A DNA stretch of 64,000 bases, taken from contig NZ_NHRY01000260.1 of NCBI RefSeq assembly GCF_002937115.1, forward strand, positions 1-64,000, read 5' to 3'. This document shows positions 27,622 to 35,608 of this stretch, piece after piece. This DNA is from Rhodopila globiformis (GTDB lineage Bacteria; Pseudomonadota; Alphaproteobacteria; Acetobacterales; Acetobacteraceae). How positions within the stretch are numbered: position 1 is the stretch's first letter; every line of letters begins with the position of its first letter. The translations under genes were made by a program, and so were the position numbers. Under the pieces are notes generated by a model. The model had not been told where the DNA came from, did not search any database, and saw nothing but the letters and a program-made list of their open reading frames with translations.

Positions 27622-27813
27622 GCTACAGCAAATCGCAGGCGGGTTGGGACAAGCCGACGGCCCGCCTTCATCGTCATGCCGGGCGCAGACCCGGCATCCA
27701 CGCCTTTGGCTGATACCAGCACCGCGAGGCGGGGATGCCGGGCCTGCGCCCGGCATGACGGCCGAGGCGGGCCGCCCCTCTCCAAACGGTGTCCCAACCT
27801 GTCTGCCGTAGGG
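27622..27813. repeat. Nested palindromic element, type C core, between cydX and cydD
   Basis: Outer arms CTACAGCAAATCGCAGGCGG (27631) and the complement-like GTCCCAACCTGTCTGCCGTA (27791-27810). The inner palindrome at 27672-27762 has stems of GTCATGCCGGGCGCAGACCC and GGGCCTGCGCCCGGCATGAC. It splits the cyd genes into cydABX and cydDC blocks, and occupies most of the 340 bases between them. Confidence 0.8.
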
Positions 27814-27839
27814 AGAACGACCGCGCCCGGTGCCCGGTC

Positions 27840-29642
27840 GTGGTAGCGCCTGTGCGGAACACCCCAGCGGCGGACGTCGCCGCAACCCCCGACAAGACCT
27901 TCCTGCGGACGCGCACGAAGCTGGCGCGCGGTGGGCTGACGCTCGCCATGCTCTGTTCCGCCGCCGGCGCCGGGCTGATGGTCGGACAGTATTTCCTGAT
28001 CGCGCAGGTGCTGCGCGACGCGGTGATGCATGGCGCCGGGCTGCCGCAACTGATGCCGCGGCTCTGGCTGCTGCTGCCGATCATCGCCGCGCGGGCCGTC
28101 CTGCTGTGGGCTGGCGAGGCCACTTCCATCGGCGCCGGCGCGCGGGTGCGCCTGGCGGTGCGCGGCGAACTGGCGCGGCACCTGCTGGCGCTCGGACCCG
28201 TCGCGCTGGCCGGGGAGCGGACCGGCGCGCTGACCGTGGCGCTGATCGACAGCGTCGAGGCGCTGGACGCCTATGTCGCCCGCTACCTGCCGGCCCGCGC
28301 CGCCTCGGCGCTGGTGCCGCTGACCGTCGCGGTCGCGGTGCTGGCGGCTGACAAGCTGTCGGCGCTGATCCTGGTGCTGGCGGCGCCGCTGATCCCGGTG
28401 TTCATGGTGCTGATCGGCCGCGGGGCGGAGAAGCTGAACCAGGCGCAGTGGGCGCGGCTGGCCAGGCTGGCGGCGCACTTCCTGGAAGCGCTGCAGCTGC
28501 TGACGACGCTGAAGCTGTTCAACGCCAGCAAGCGCGAGGCCGAGACCATCGCGCGCGTGTCCGACGAATACCGTCAGGCGACGATGGCGGTGCTGCGCGT
28601 GGCGTTCCTGTCGTCGCTGGCGCTGGAGTTCTTCGCCACGGTGGGCGTCGCGCTGGTGGCGATCGCCGTCGGCTTCCGCCTGCTGTGGGGCGAGATCGGC
28701 TTTGGCGAGGGTCTGTTCGTGCTGCTGCTGGCGCCGGAATTCTTCCAGCCGCTGCGGGGCCTGGGCACGCAGTACCACGCCCGCATGGCGGCGGTCACCG
28801 CAGCCGAGCGCATCGCCGCACTGCTGGCGCGATCTTCGCTCCCCCTCGTCATGGCGGCCGAAGGGCCGCCATCCACGCATGGCGGTGCTGATACCAGCAG
28901 AAGGCGTGGATGGCGGCCCTTCGGCCGCCATGACGACAGGGGGTGCGACGCAGCTCCCGTCGCCGCACCGTCACTCGCGTTCGACCATGTCAGCCTTACC
29001 TACCCTGACAACCGCGTTGCTCTGACCGACGTCACCTTCCATCTGCCTCCCGGCCGCGTCACCGCACTGATCGGCCCGAGCGGCGCCGGCAAGAGCAGCA
29101 TTGCCGCGCTGCTGCTGCGCTTCGTCGCCCCGACCGCCGGCACGATCCGGGTGGACGGCGAAGACCTGGCCACCATCGACCCCGCCACCTGGCGCCGGTG
29201 CGTCGCCTGGGTGCCCCAGCGGCCGCATCTGTTCCACGGGACCATCGCCGCCAACATCCGCCTGGGCGGCCCGGATGCCGACGATGCCCCGGTGGCCCGC
29301 GCCGCCGCGCTTGTCGGCGCCGACGCGTTCATCGCGAAGCTGCCCGCGGGCTATGGCCATATCATCGGCGAGCGCGGCGCCGGCCTGTCCGGCGGCCAGG
29401 CGCGGCTGGTCGCCCTGGCCCGTGCCGCCCTGCGCGACGCGCCGCTGCTGATCCTGGACGAACCGACCGCCAGCCTGGACGCGGAAACCGAGCACCTCGT
29501 GGCCCGGGCCGTGCGCCGCCTGGGCGAGGGCCGCACCGTGCTGATCATCGCCCACCGCCCCGAAGCCGTGCGCCATGCCGACGCGACCCTGCGCCTGCAG
29601 GCCGGCCGGGTCATGCAGGAGGCGACAGCGCCATGCGCCTGA
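27840..29642 (+). CDS. cydD: Heterodimeric ABC exporter subunit CydD (thiol export for bd oxidase)
   Basis: CydD and CydC form an ABC transporter that exports cysteine/glutathione and is needed for assembly of cytochrome bd. Residues about 25-320 are the six-helix membrane domain (LARGGLTLAMLCSAAGAGLM...). The ATPase domain has Walker A LIGPSGAGKSS, the LSGGQ signature in GAGLSGGQARLVALARA, Walker B LLILDEPTASLD and the H-loop HRPEAV. Between them, residues about 336-366, an intergenic-type palindrome (28846-28935) is read in frame (VMAAEGPPSTHGGADTSRRR...). The start is uncertain: GTG at 27840 or 27852, neither with a good ribosome-binding sequence. It overlaps cydC by ten bases. Confidence 0.9.
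   Translation: MVAPVRNTPAADVAATPDKTFLRTRTKLARGGLTLAMLCSAAGAGLMVGQYFLIAQVLRDAVMHGAGLPQLMPRLWLLLPIIAARAVLLWAGEATSIGAGARVRLAVRGELARHLLALGPVALAGERTGALTVALIDSVEALDAYVARYLPARAASALVPLTVAVAVLAADKLSALILVLAAPLIPVFMVLIGRGAEKLNQAQWARLARLAAHFLEALQLLTTLKLFNASKREAETIARVSDEYRQATMAVLRVAFLSSLALEFFATVGVALVAIAVGFRLLWGEIGFGEGLFVLLLAPEFFQPLRGLGTQYHARMAAVTAAERIAALLARSSLPLVMAAEGPPSTHGGADTSRRRGWRPFGRHDDRGCDAAPVAAPSLAFDHVSLTYPDNRVALTDVTFHLPPGRVTALIGPSGAGKSSIAALLLRFVAPTAGTIRVDGEDLATIDPATWRRCVAWVPQRPHLFHGTIAANIRLGGPDADDAPVARAAALVGADAFIAKLPAGYGHIIGERGAGLSGGQARLVALARAALRDAPLLILDEPTASLDAETEHLVARAVRRLGEGRTVLIIAHRPEAVRHADATLRLQAGRVMQEATAPCA
28846..28935. repeat. Palindromic element (type D core) inside cydD
   Basis: Stem GTCATGGCGGCCGAAGGGCC (about 28849-28868) pairs with its complement near 28915-28935 around a CCACGC-containing loop. 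The overall plan is that of the intergenic palindromes, but with a different stem sequence. Here it lies within a coding frame without interrupting it. Confidence 0.8.
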
Positions 29643-31423
29643 TGCTGCGCCTGCTGACGCTCAGCCGCCCCGCCGCCGGCTGGCTGGCGCTGGGCAGCCT
29701 CGCCGCGCTGGTGGCGCTTGTCGCCAATGTCGCGCTGCTGGCGGTGTCGGGCTGGTTCGTCACCGCCATGGGCGTTGCCGGCACCGCCGGGCGCAGCATG
29801 AACTACTTTACGCCGGCCAGCCTGATCCGTCTGTTCGCCATCCTGCGCACGCTCGGCCGCTACGCCGAGCGGGTGATCACCCACGAGGCCACCTTCCGCC
29901 TGATCGCCAGCCTGCGGGTGTGGCTGTTCCAGCGGATCGAGCCGCTGTCGCCCCCTGCGCTCGCCGCCTGGCGCAGCGGCGACCTGGGCGCGCGGCTGCG
30001 CACCGACCTCGACCGGCTGGAGACGGTGTACCTGCGCCTGATCTCGCCGCTGGCGGTGGCGCTGGTTGGTGGCGCGGTGCTGGTGGCCTGGCTGTCGCGC
30101 TATTCCGCGCCGCTTGCCTGGCTGGAGGCGGCGCTGCTGCTGCTCGCCGGGCTGCTCGGACCGCTTGCCGTGGCGCGGCTGTCCGCCCCGGCCGCGCGGC
30201 GGCAGGTGACGGAGGAGGCGCTGCTGAACGCCGCAACCGTGGACCTGGTACAGGGCATGCCGGACTGCCTCGCCTTCGGCGCCGAGGCGGCGCAACTGGC
30301 CGCGTTCGACGCGCACAGCCGCGCCCTGGTCCGCGCGCAGGTGCAGAACGGCCGCGCCGGCGCACTGGCACAGTCGCTGCTGATGCTGTGCGCGGCGCTG
30401 GCGCTGTGGGGCGCCATCGTCCTGGCGGTGCCGCTGCTGCGGACCGGCGCCATCGACGGCGCGGACCTGGTGATGCTGGCACTGGCCTGCCTGGGCGGGT
30501 TCGAGGCGGTGGCCTCGCTGCCCGGCGCGCTGCAGGGCCTGGGCGGTGTGCTGGAGTCTGCCCGCCGGATCTTCGCAATCGCCGACGCGGCGGCGTCCCC
30601 CGCACCGGGAGGGACGGCACGATCCAGGTCATCCGCGAAGGAAGGGATGGCACCATTCAAGCCACGCGCGTTTGAAGGGGACGCCCGATCCCAGTCGCCC
30701 GCGGCGGAAGGGGAAGCACAATCCGCATTGCGCGCGACCCGCGGCCCGGCAGCCTGCGACATCGCCGCCAGCGGCCTGACCTATACGTATCCGGGTGCGC
30801 CGGCTCCGGCCTTGCGTGACTTCGGCCTTACCCTCCGACAAGGCCAGCGCATCGCCATCACCGGCCCCATCGGCTGCGGCAAGAGCACGCTGATCCTGCT
30901 GCTGACCGGGCTGGTCGCGCCCGATGGCGGCAACGTCAGCCTCGGCGGCTGTCCCGCCGGCGACCTGGACGGCGAGACCCGGCGCGGCTGCTTCGCCGTC
31001 GCGCCGCAGGAGCCCGGGCTGTTCAGCGGCACCATCCGCTACGCCCTGCGCCTGGCTGACCGCGAGGCGGACGACGCGGCGCTGTGGCGGGCGCTGCGCA
31101 CGGCGCAACTCGACCAGGAGGTGGCGGCGCTGCCGGACGGGCTGGACACCTGGATCGGCGAGGCCGGACTGACGCTGTCAGGCGGCCAGGCGAAGCGGCT
31201 GTCGGTGGCCCGCGCCTTGCTGCGCCCGGCGCCGGTGCTGATCCTGGACGAGCCGACCGAGGGCCTCGATGCGGCGGCGGCCGAGGCGCTGCTGCAGGCG
31301 GTGGTCGCCAATCTGGCCGGCCGCAGCCTGCTGCTGATCACCCACGGCAAGGCCGGGCTTGCGCTGATGGACGCAGTCGTGGCGGTCCCTGGCGCCCAGG
31401 CCAGCCCGCCGCAAACGGCTTGA
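29633..31423 (+). CDS. cydC: Heterodimeric ABC exporter subunit CydC
   Basis: Partner of CydD. The ATG at 29633 lies inside the end of cydD, with AGGAGG ten bases upstream; the product is 596 residues. The membrane domain spans about residues 10-310, starting LTLSRPAAGWLALGSLAALV. The ATPase domain has Walker A ITGPIGCGKST, signature LTLSGGQAKRLSVARAL, Walker B LILDEPTEGLD and H-loop ITHGKA. Residues 326-369, in the linker, are four 11-residue tandem repeats (consensus EGxARSxSxAx) made by exact 33-bp units at 30608-30739. Such an insertion is not part of the usual CydC fold. The membrane domain is unremarkable. Confidence 0.93.
   Translation: MRLMLRLLTLSRPAAGWLALGSLAALVALVANVALLAVSGWFVTAMGVAGTAGRSMNYFTPASLIRLFAILRTLGRYAERVITHEATFRLIASLRVWLFQRIEPLSPPALAAWRSGDLGARLRTDLDRLETVYLRLISPLAVALVGGAVLVAWLSRYSAPLAWLEAALLLLAGLLGPLAVARLSAPAARRQVTEEALLNAATVDLVQGMPDCLAFGAEAAQLAAFDAHSRALVRAQVQNGRAGALAQSLLMLCAALALWGAIVLAVPLLRTGAIDGADLVMLALACLGGFEAVASLPGALQGLGGVLESARRIFAIADAAASPAPGGTARSRSSAKEGMAPFKPRAFEGDARSQSPAAEGEAQSALRATRGPAACDIAASGLTYTYPGAPAPALRDFGLTLRQGQRIAITGPIGCGKSTLILLLTGLVAPDGGNVSLGGCPAGDLDGETRRGCFAVAPQEPGLFSGTIRYALRLADREADDAALWRALRTAQLDQEVAALPDGLDTWIGEAGLTLSGGQAKRLSVARALLRPAPVLILDEPTEGLDAAAAEALLQAVVANLAGRSLLLITHGKAGLALMDAVVAVPGAQASPPQTA
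30608..30739 (+). repeat. Four in-frame 33-bp tandem repeats in cydC
   Basis: Units begin at 30608, 30641, 30674 and 30707 and encode [33 protein letters not shown] and EGEAQSALRAT. Conservation is highest over the GGGA(C/T)G...CGATCC words. The array lies between the membrane and ATPase domains. Confidence 0.8.
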
Positions 31424-31463
31424 TCCAGAATAACCGCGCCGATTGTGGCACGGACACCGCAAC

Positions 31464-31493
31464 CGTCATGGTCGCCACAGGGCCGCCATGACG
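31464..31493. repeat. Short palindrome between cydC and the FNR-like gene
   Basis: CGTCATGG (31464-31471) and CCATGACG (31486-31493) with inner GCC/GGC pairing form a compact hairpin between convergent genes. It resembles a remnant of the larger palindromic family and could serve as a bidirectional transcription stop. Confidence 0.5.
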
Positions 31494-31526
31494 CGGAGGA
31501 GCCGGTGCGCCGCCCCCGCGCCGGTA

Positions 31527-32231
31527 TCAGCACTCCGCAGCGCTGATGCAGGCCAGCAGGTCGAGGTCGCAACGGAAGCGGTTCCCGGCCAGTTCCAGGA
31601 TCGCGTGCTGCTTCTTCAGCTCGGCGATGGTACGGCTGGCATGTTCGGTGGTGATGGCGAGGATGGCGCCCAGCTCCTCGCGTGAGAACAGGGTCACCGT
31701 GCCGTCCGATGCCGCCAGCAGCAGCAGCAGGCGCGCCATGCGCTGCACCGCCTTGCCGCTGGACAGCTCGCTCAGCCAGCGGTCCGCCTGGTGCAGGGCA
31801 TCGTGCCAGCGTTGCATCAGCTGCCCATGCAGCCGCGGCGTTTCATGCGACAGGCGGTCCACCACCTGTTTGGGAATGCGGCAGACCAGGCTGGGCTGCA
31901 AGGCGATGGCGGCATGCTCGTAGGGCACGCCGAGGGTTGCCTCCATGCCCGCGGTGGCGCCGGCCCACAGCAGGCGGACGATCCGCTGGGTGCCGTCGGG
32001 CAGGTACTGCACCAGCTTGACCAGGCCGTGCCGCAAGGTGAACAGCGCCGCGCCGGCATCGCCTGCGTGGTAAAGCGCGGTGCCCGGCTCGACCTGCATT
32101 TCCTCGAGCGGCAGATGGATCAGCCTGAAATCGTCTTCCGCGAGATCGGCGAACAGTGCCAGGGCGCGGATGCCGCAGGTCTGGCAGGAACGGCGTCCTG
32201 ACCAGGCTGCCGAGACGTCATCCCCTCGCAT
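31527..32231 (-). CDS. FNR-like transcriptional regulator (Crp/Fnr family)
   Basis: A 234-residue Crp/Fnr protein: N-terminal sensor, cyclic-nucleotide-binding-like barrel (about residues 40-130), dimer helix and C-terminal helix-turn-helix. The recognition helix TTEHASRTIAEL (195-206) keeps the E-xx-S-R pattern that reads TTGAT half-sites in FNR. The sensor carries C16-x2-C19 (SCQTCGIRAL) and C117 (SLVCRIP), which align with three of the four E. coli FNR cluster cysteines; the C29-equivalent is alanine. The ATG at 32231 is given; a TTG at 32270 is also possible. It is convergent with cydDC. Candidate targets in this window are the boxes before ompW and the cbb3 genes. Confidence 0.85.
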   Translation of the reverse strand: MRGDDVSAAWSGRRSCQTCGIRALALFADLAEDDFRLIHLPLEEMQVEPGTALYHAGDAGAALFTLRHGLVKLVQYLPDGTQRIVRLLWAGATAGMEATLGVPYEHAAIALQPSLVCRIPKQVVDRLSHETPRLHGQLMQRWHDALHQADRWLSELSSGKAVQRMARLLLLLAASDGTVTLFSREELGAILAITTEHASRTIAELKKQHAILELAGNRFRCDLDLLACISAAEC

Positions 32232-32422
32232 GGCTGCGCCGCATACGCCAGATCTCCGAAACCCGTGCAACTTTGGCCCGTCGCCTCACGCTGATGCAAG
32301 GGTTCTCGGTACCTATTATAACGTGTAACGTCAGGTTCCGCAGCATGCACCGGTGGCGATCGCACGAACGGGTGCGCAGCCGAAGCCATTTGTTGCCAGG
32401 CAACCGCGCCGCTCACGCCCGT

Positions 32423-33322
32423 TCAGCCTGCCGCGGCAACCTCGGTCACCAGCCGTGCCGCCTCAGCGCCGCGGACCTTGGCGATGTCGTCCTGGTATTT
32501 CAGCAGCACGCCCAGCGTCTCATCCACGTCGCCGGCGGTCAGCTCGGTCTTGTTGAGGTAGGTCAGTGCCTGCGCCCAGTCGATTGTTTCCGCGACCCCG
32601 GGCAGCTTGAACAGTTCCTCGCGCCGCAGCCGCTGCACGAAGTCCACCACCTGGGCCGCGAGCTGCTCCGGCACGCCCGGCGCCTTGGTGGCCAGGATCG
32701 CCCGCTCGCGTGTGGCGTTGGGATAATCGACCCAGTGATACAGGCAGCGGCGGCGGATCGCGTCATGCACCTCCCGCGTGCGGTTGGAGGTCAGCACGAC
32801 GACCGGGCGGACCTTCGCCCGCACCGTGCCGTATTCCGGCACGCTGATCTGGAAATCGGCGAGCAGTTCCAGCAGGAACGCCTCGAACGGCTCGTCGGCC
32901 CGGTCGAGCTCGTCGATCAGCAGCACGGCCGGCGGCAGGTCGGGATCGATGGCGGAGAGCAGCGGGCGCGATTGCAGGAACTCGCGGGCATAGATGTCGC
33001 GGCTGATCTCGCCGCGGTCGGTCTGGCCGGCCGCCTCGGCCAGGCGGATCGCCATCAGCTGGCGGGCATGGTCCCATTCATAGGCGGCGGCCGACAGGTC
33101 CATGCCATCATAACATTGCAGCCGCACCAGGCGGCGGTTCAGCCCGGCGGCGAGCACCTTGGCGATCTCGGTCTTGCCGGTACCGGGCTCGCCTTCCAGG
33201 AACAGCGGGCGCTGCATCGACAGCGCCAGGTGCACCGTCGTCGCCAGTTCCATGTCGGCGATGTAGCCGTGCTCCGCCAGGATCCTGGCGGTGTCGGCGA
33301 CGGTTCTGGGCAATCCCGGCAC
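32423..33322 (-). CDS. MoxR-family AAA+ ATPase (CoxD-like)
   Basis: A 299-residue AAA+ ATPase with Walker A LEGEPGTGKTEIAKVLA (about residues 41-57), Walker B VLLIDELDRADEPFE (about 132-146), sensor 1 VVLTSNRTREVHDAIRRRC with the Arg finger region, and a C-terminal lid. MoxR proteins act as chaperones for metal-cofactor insertion; CoxD performs such a step for molybdenum CO dehydrogenase. Its GTG start shares a base with the stop codon of the CoxG gene (TAGTG). The CO dehydrogenase genes coxMSL, coxE and coxF are not in the window, so the client protein is unknown. Confidence 0.88.
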   Translation of the reverse strand: MPGLPRTVADTARILAEHGYIADMELATTVHLALSMQRPLFLEGEPGTGKTEIAKVLAAGLNRRLVRLQCYDGMDLSAAAYEWDHARQLMAIRLAEAAGQTDRGEISRDIYAREFLQSRPLLSAIDPDLPPAVLLIDELDRADEPFEAFLLELLADFQISVPEYGTVRAKVRPVVVLTSNRTREVHDAIRRRCLYHWVDYPNATRERAILATKAPGVPEQLAAQVVDFVQRLRREELFKLPGVAETIDWAQALTYLNKTELTAGDVDETLGVLLKYQDDIAKVRGAEAARLVTEVAAAG

Positions 33323-34119
33323 TAGAGCATGCTTCCCAGCGCCAGCAGCAAGATCAAGGCATAGACGCCCAGTCCGACCCAGGCCACCAGCGGCAGGCCG
33401 AACGGCTCCTGCGGCAGCAGCGACCAGATCGAAATGGCGGCCGGGGAGGTTGCGGCAGCCTTGGCGACCGCCACCGGCTCGGCCATGCTGGCGGCGGCGG
33501 CGGCCTGCACGCCCCCGCCATGCGCGAGGGCAGCCTCGGGCGAGGCGGCCTCGGCCGCGGCAGCCTGCGACGCGGCGGCTTCCACGGCGGCCACGGTCTC
33601 GGGCAAGGAGTGCGGCGCACCGCCAACGGCGGGAGCCGCCTCAGCCTCCGCCGGCACGGGCTGAGCCGCGGCGGGCGACAGCGCCTCCACCTGTTTGCTG
33701 AAGCGCTCGAAGAACTGGTCCGCCATCTGCTTGGCCGTGGCGTCGATCAGCCGCCCGCCGAGCTGCGCCAGCTTGCCGCCGACCTGGGCGCTGACGGCGT
33801 AGTTCAGCACCGTGTCGGCGCCGTCATCGGTCAGGCCGACCGTGGCGCCGCCCTTGGCGAAGCCGGTGGCGCCGCCCTGTCCCTCGCCGTTGATGCGGTA
33901 GCCGTTCGGCGGGTCGATGTCCGTCAGGTGCACGGTGCCGTTGAAGCGGGCGGAGATCGGCCCGACCTTGACGGCCGCGGTGGCTTTCATCTCCTCGTCG
34001 TTCAGCTTTTCCAGGCTCTGGCAGCCGGGGATGCTGGCCTTCAGGATATCCGGGTTGTTGAGCGCTGCCCACACGGTTTGCCGAGGCGCGGGTATCCGCC
34101 GCTCTCCTGTCATTTCCAT
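33322..34119 (-). CDS. CoxG-family SRPBCC protein with C-terminal membrane anchor
   Basis: The first about 150 residues form a CoxG (CO dehydrogenase subunit G family) SRPBCC fold: MTGERRIPAPRQTVWAALN, IPGCQSLEKL, VKVGPISARFNGTVHLTDID, and GGRLIDATAKQMADQFFERF. An Ala/Glu/Pro-rich linker (about 150-235) and one transmembrane helix (LPLVAWVGLGVYALILLLAL) follow. CoxG is reported to attach CO dehydrogenase to the membrane; related anchored forms bind quinones. The gene is coupled to the MoxR ATPase gene. The ATG at 34119 is given; only a modest purine run precedes it. Confidence 0.88.
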   Translation of the reverse strand: MEMTGERRIPAPRQTVWAALNNPDILKASIPGCQSLEKLNDEEMKATAAVKVGPISARFNGTVHLTDIDPPNGYRINGEGQGGATGFAKGGATVGLTDDGADTVLNYAVSAQVGGKLAQLGGRLIDATAKQMADQFFERFSKQVEALSPAAAQPVPAEAEAAPAVGGAPHSLPETVAAVEAAASQAAAAEAASPEAALAHGGGVQAAAAASMAEPVAVAKAAATSPAAISIWSLLPQEPFGLPLVAWVGLGVYALILLLALGSML

Positions 34120-34431
34120 GCAAATATTACCTCTTGCTGCGTGCGGCGGACGTTACTGGCAGGGTCGTGGGCTGGCAACAGAGCCGCCGCGGGGCGCCTC
34201 TGGCGCTGCAAGGCACCAGCCGTGTCGTATATCAACGTGCCTCGTATCGGTTTGTTCCCGTCAGCCGGATGATCCGGGCCCTTGCCGACGGCTGTTTCTG
34301 CCGCCCGGAGCCCGAACAACGGCAAGAAATGCCGCCTGCACCTTGATAAATGATTGAATAACAAAAGCTTACGGTTGGCACAGGTCATGCTTCACGAGCT
34401 ACGCTCAATTTCTCGCAGAGGAGACCAGCAG

Positions 34432-35184
34432 GTGTTAAGTTCAATTTCCGGACAAAACATGCCGTGGGTGCAGTATTTTACGCATCCCACGCAGTCCGCG
34501 TCGAATGCCAGCCAGAACGGTGGGACGGGTTCGACCGATACGGATGGTGACTCATCGGGTGCGGCCGGCGCCGTCGGTGGCGGCTTCGGAGCGAGGCTGT
34601 CCGATCAGATGGGGCTGGCGCTGCTGGGGCTCGCCGGTGGCAGCAGCGGGACCACGCAGGCCAGCGGGCAGAGCAGCGACGTCACGTCCACCGGCACGAC
34701 GACCGCCTCGACGACCGCCGGCAGCGATCTGTCGAAGATCTTCGGCGACCTGGAGTCGCTGTTCGCCTCGTTCGCCGGCACGACCGCGTCTTCCGGCAGC
34801 AGCACCGCCACCTCGGGCAGCAGCAGCACCGGCAGCACGTCGTCGGCCAGCAACACCGGAACCAGCAGCACGATCGATCCCGCCAGCCAGCTGCTGCAGG
34901 ACCTGCAGCAGTTCGCGACGGACATGGGCACGGCCAGCCTGTCGTCCGGCAGCACGACATCCGGGACACAAGCCCCGCCGCCCGGGCCGCCTCCAGGCGG
35001 GTCGCCGTGGGACAACGACATCGGCAACAGCGGAACGGTTGCGGCGGACGCGAGCGGAAATATTGGCGGATCGGGCACGGTGGCCGGCCATCACAGCGGC
35101 TTCTGGCAACAGTTCGTCCTGTCCGCCTATACGGCGGCCACAGGCGGCACGGCGGCGACGTCCGCAAGCAGCGTCAATGCGTGA
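34432..35184 (+). CDS. Unknown Ser/Thr/Gly-rich protein
   Basis: A 250-residue protein of unusual composition. A GTG at 34432 is chosen because GAGGAGA lies seven bases upstream; longer in-frame starts lack one. After LSSISGQNMPWVQYFTHP comes a low-complexity Ser/Thr/Gly/Ala region interrupted by two amphipathic segments (ARLSDQMGLALLGLAG and SDLSKIFGDLESLFASF), then a helix with LLQDLQQFATDM, a PPPGPPPGGSPWDNDIG linker, and a helical end (FWQQFVLSAYTAAT). No signal peptide or membrane helix is seen. The plan recalls secreted or surface-adhesion proteins exported without cleavage, but I do not recognise a family. Confidence 0.65.
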   Translation: MLSSISGQNMPWVQYFTHPTQSASNASQNGGTGSTDTDGDSSGAAGAVGGGFGARLSDQMGLALLGLAGGSSGTTQASGQSSDVTSTGTTTASTTAGSDLSKIFGDLESLFASFAGTTASSGSSTATSGSSSTGSTSSASNTGTSSTIDPASQLLQDLQQFATDMGTASLSSGSTTSGTQAPPPGPPPGGSPWDNDIGNSGTVAADASGNIGGSGTVAGHHSGFWQQFVLSAYTAATGGTAATSASSVNA

Positions 35185-35250
35185 TGGCCGCGGGGCCTCG
35201 GTGCGCGGGGCTACCATGAAAATGCGGACCAGCAGGCGTCCTCGTCTCTC

Positions 35251-35336
35251 TATCGTCGTGGCCGGGCGTGTCCCGGCCATCTGCGCACAGGCGGCGGGGG
35301 GGTGGATGGCCGGGACACGCCCGGCCATGACGGAGG
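35251..35336. repeat. Palindromic element, type A core
   Basis: Stem TCGTGGCCGGGCGTGTCCCG and its complement enclose a 30-base loop with a G-run. It is the main content of the 420-base gap between the Ser/Thr-rich gene and the efflux operon; the rest of that gap (35337-35608) shows no gene. Confidence 0.75.
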
Positions 35337-35608
35337 GGCAACGGACTTCTCGCCCATTTTCCGCCATCGCGGTGCCGGCGCGCCGGCTGGCTAACTCCGT
35401 GGGCCTCTCCCGTGGCTACGCCATGCGGGCACATGGACGCGCGGACTATGTGAAATTTCAGGAACCTGACGGCGAGGCTTCACATCTCTGCGTGTAACGA
35501 AGCCGAATTTAGCGTAACAACGACACGGTCAAGCTTGTTCGCGCCATCGGCGGTGCTTTATCCGGATGGTCCCTCGTGGACGGCATCGGACAGAGGATCA
35601 GGCCCCGC

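Noticed and set aside
27830..28351. Alternative frame at the start of cydD with a GTG near an AGGGAGA
   Set aside because: It reads out of frame with the ABC transporter and gives Arg/Gly-rich sequence only.
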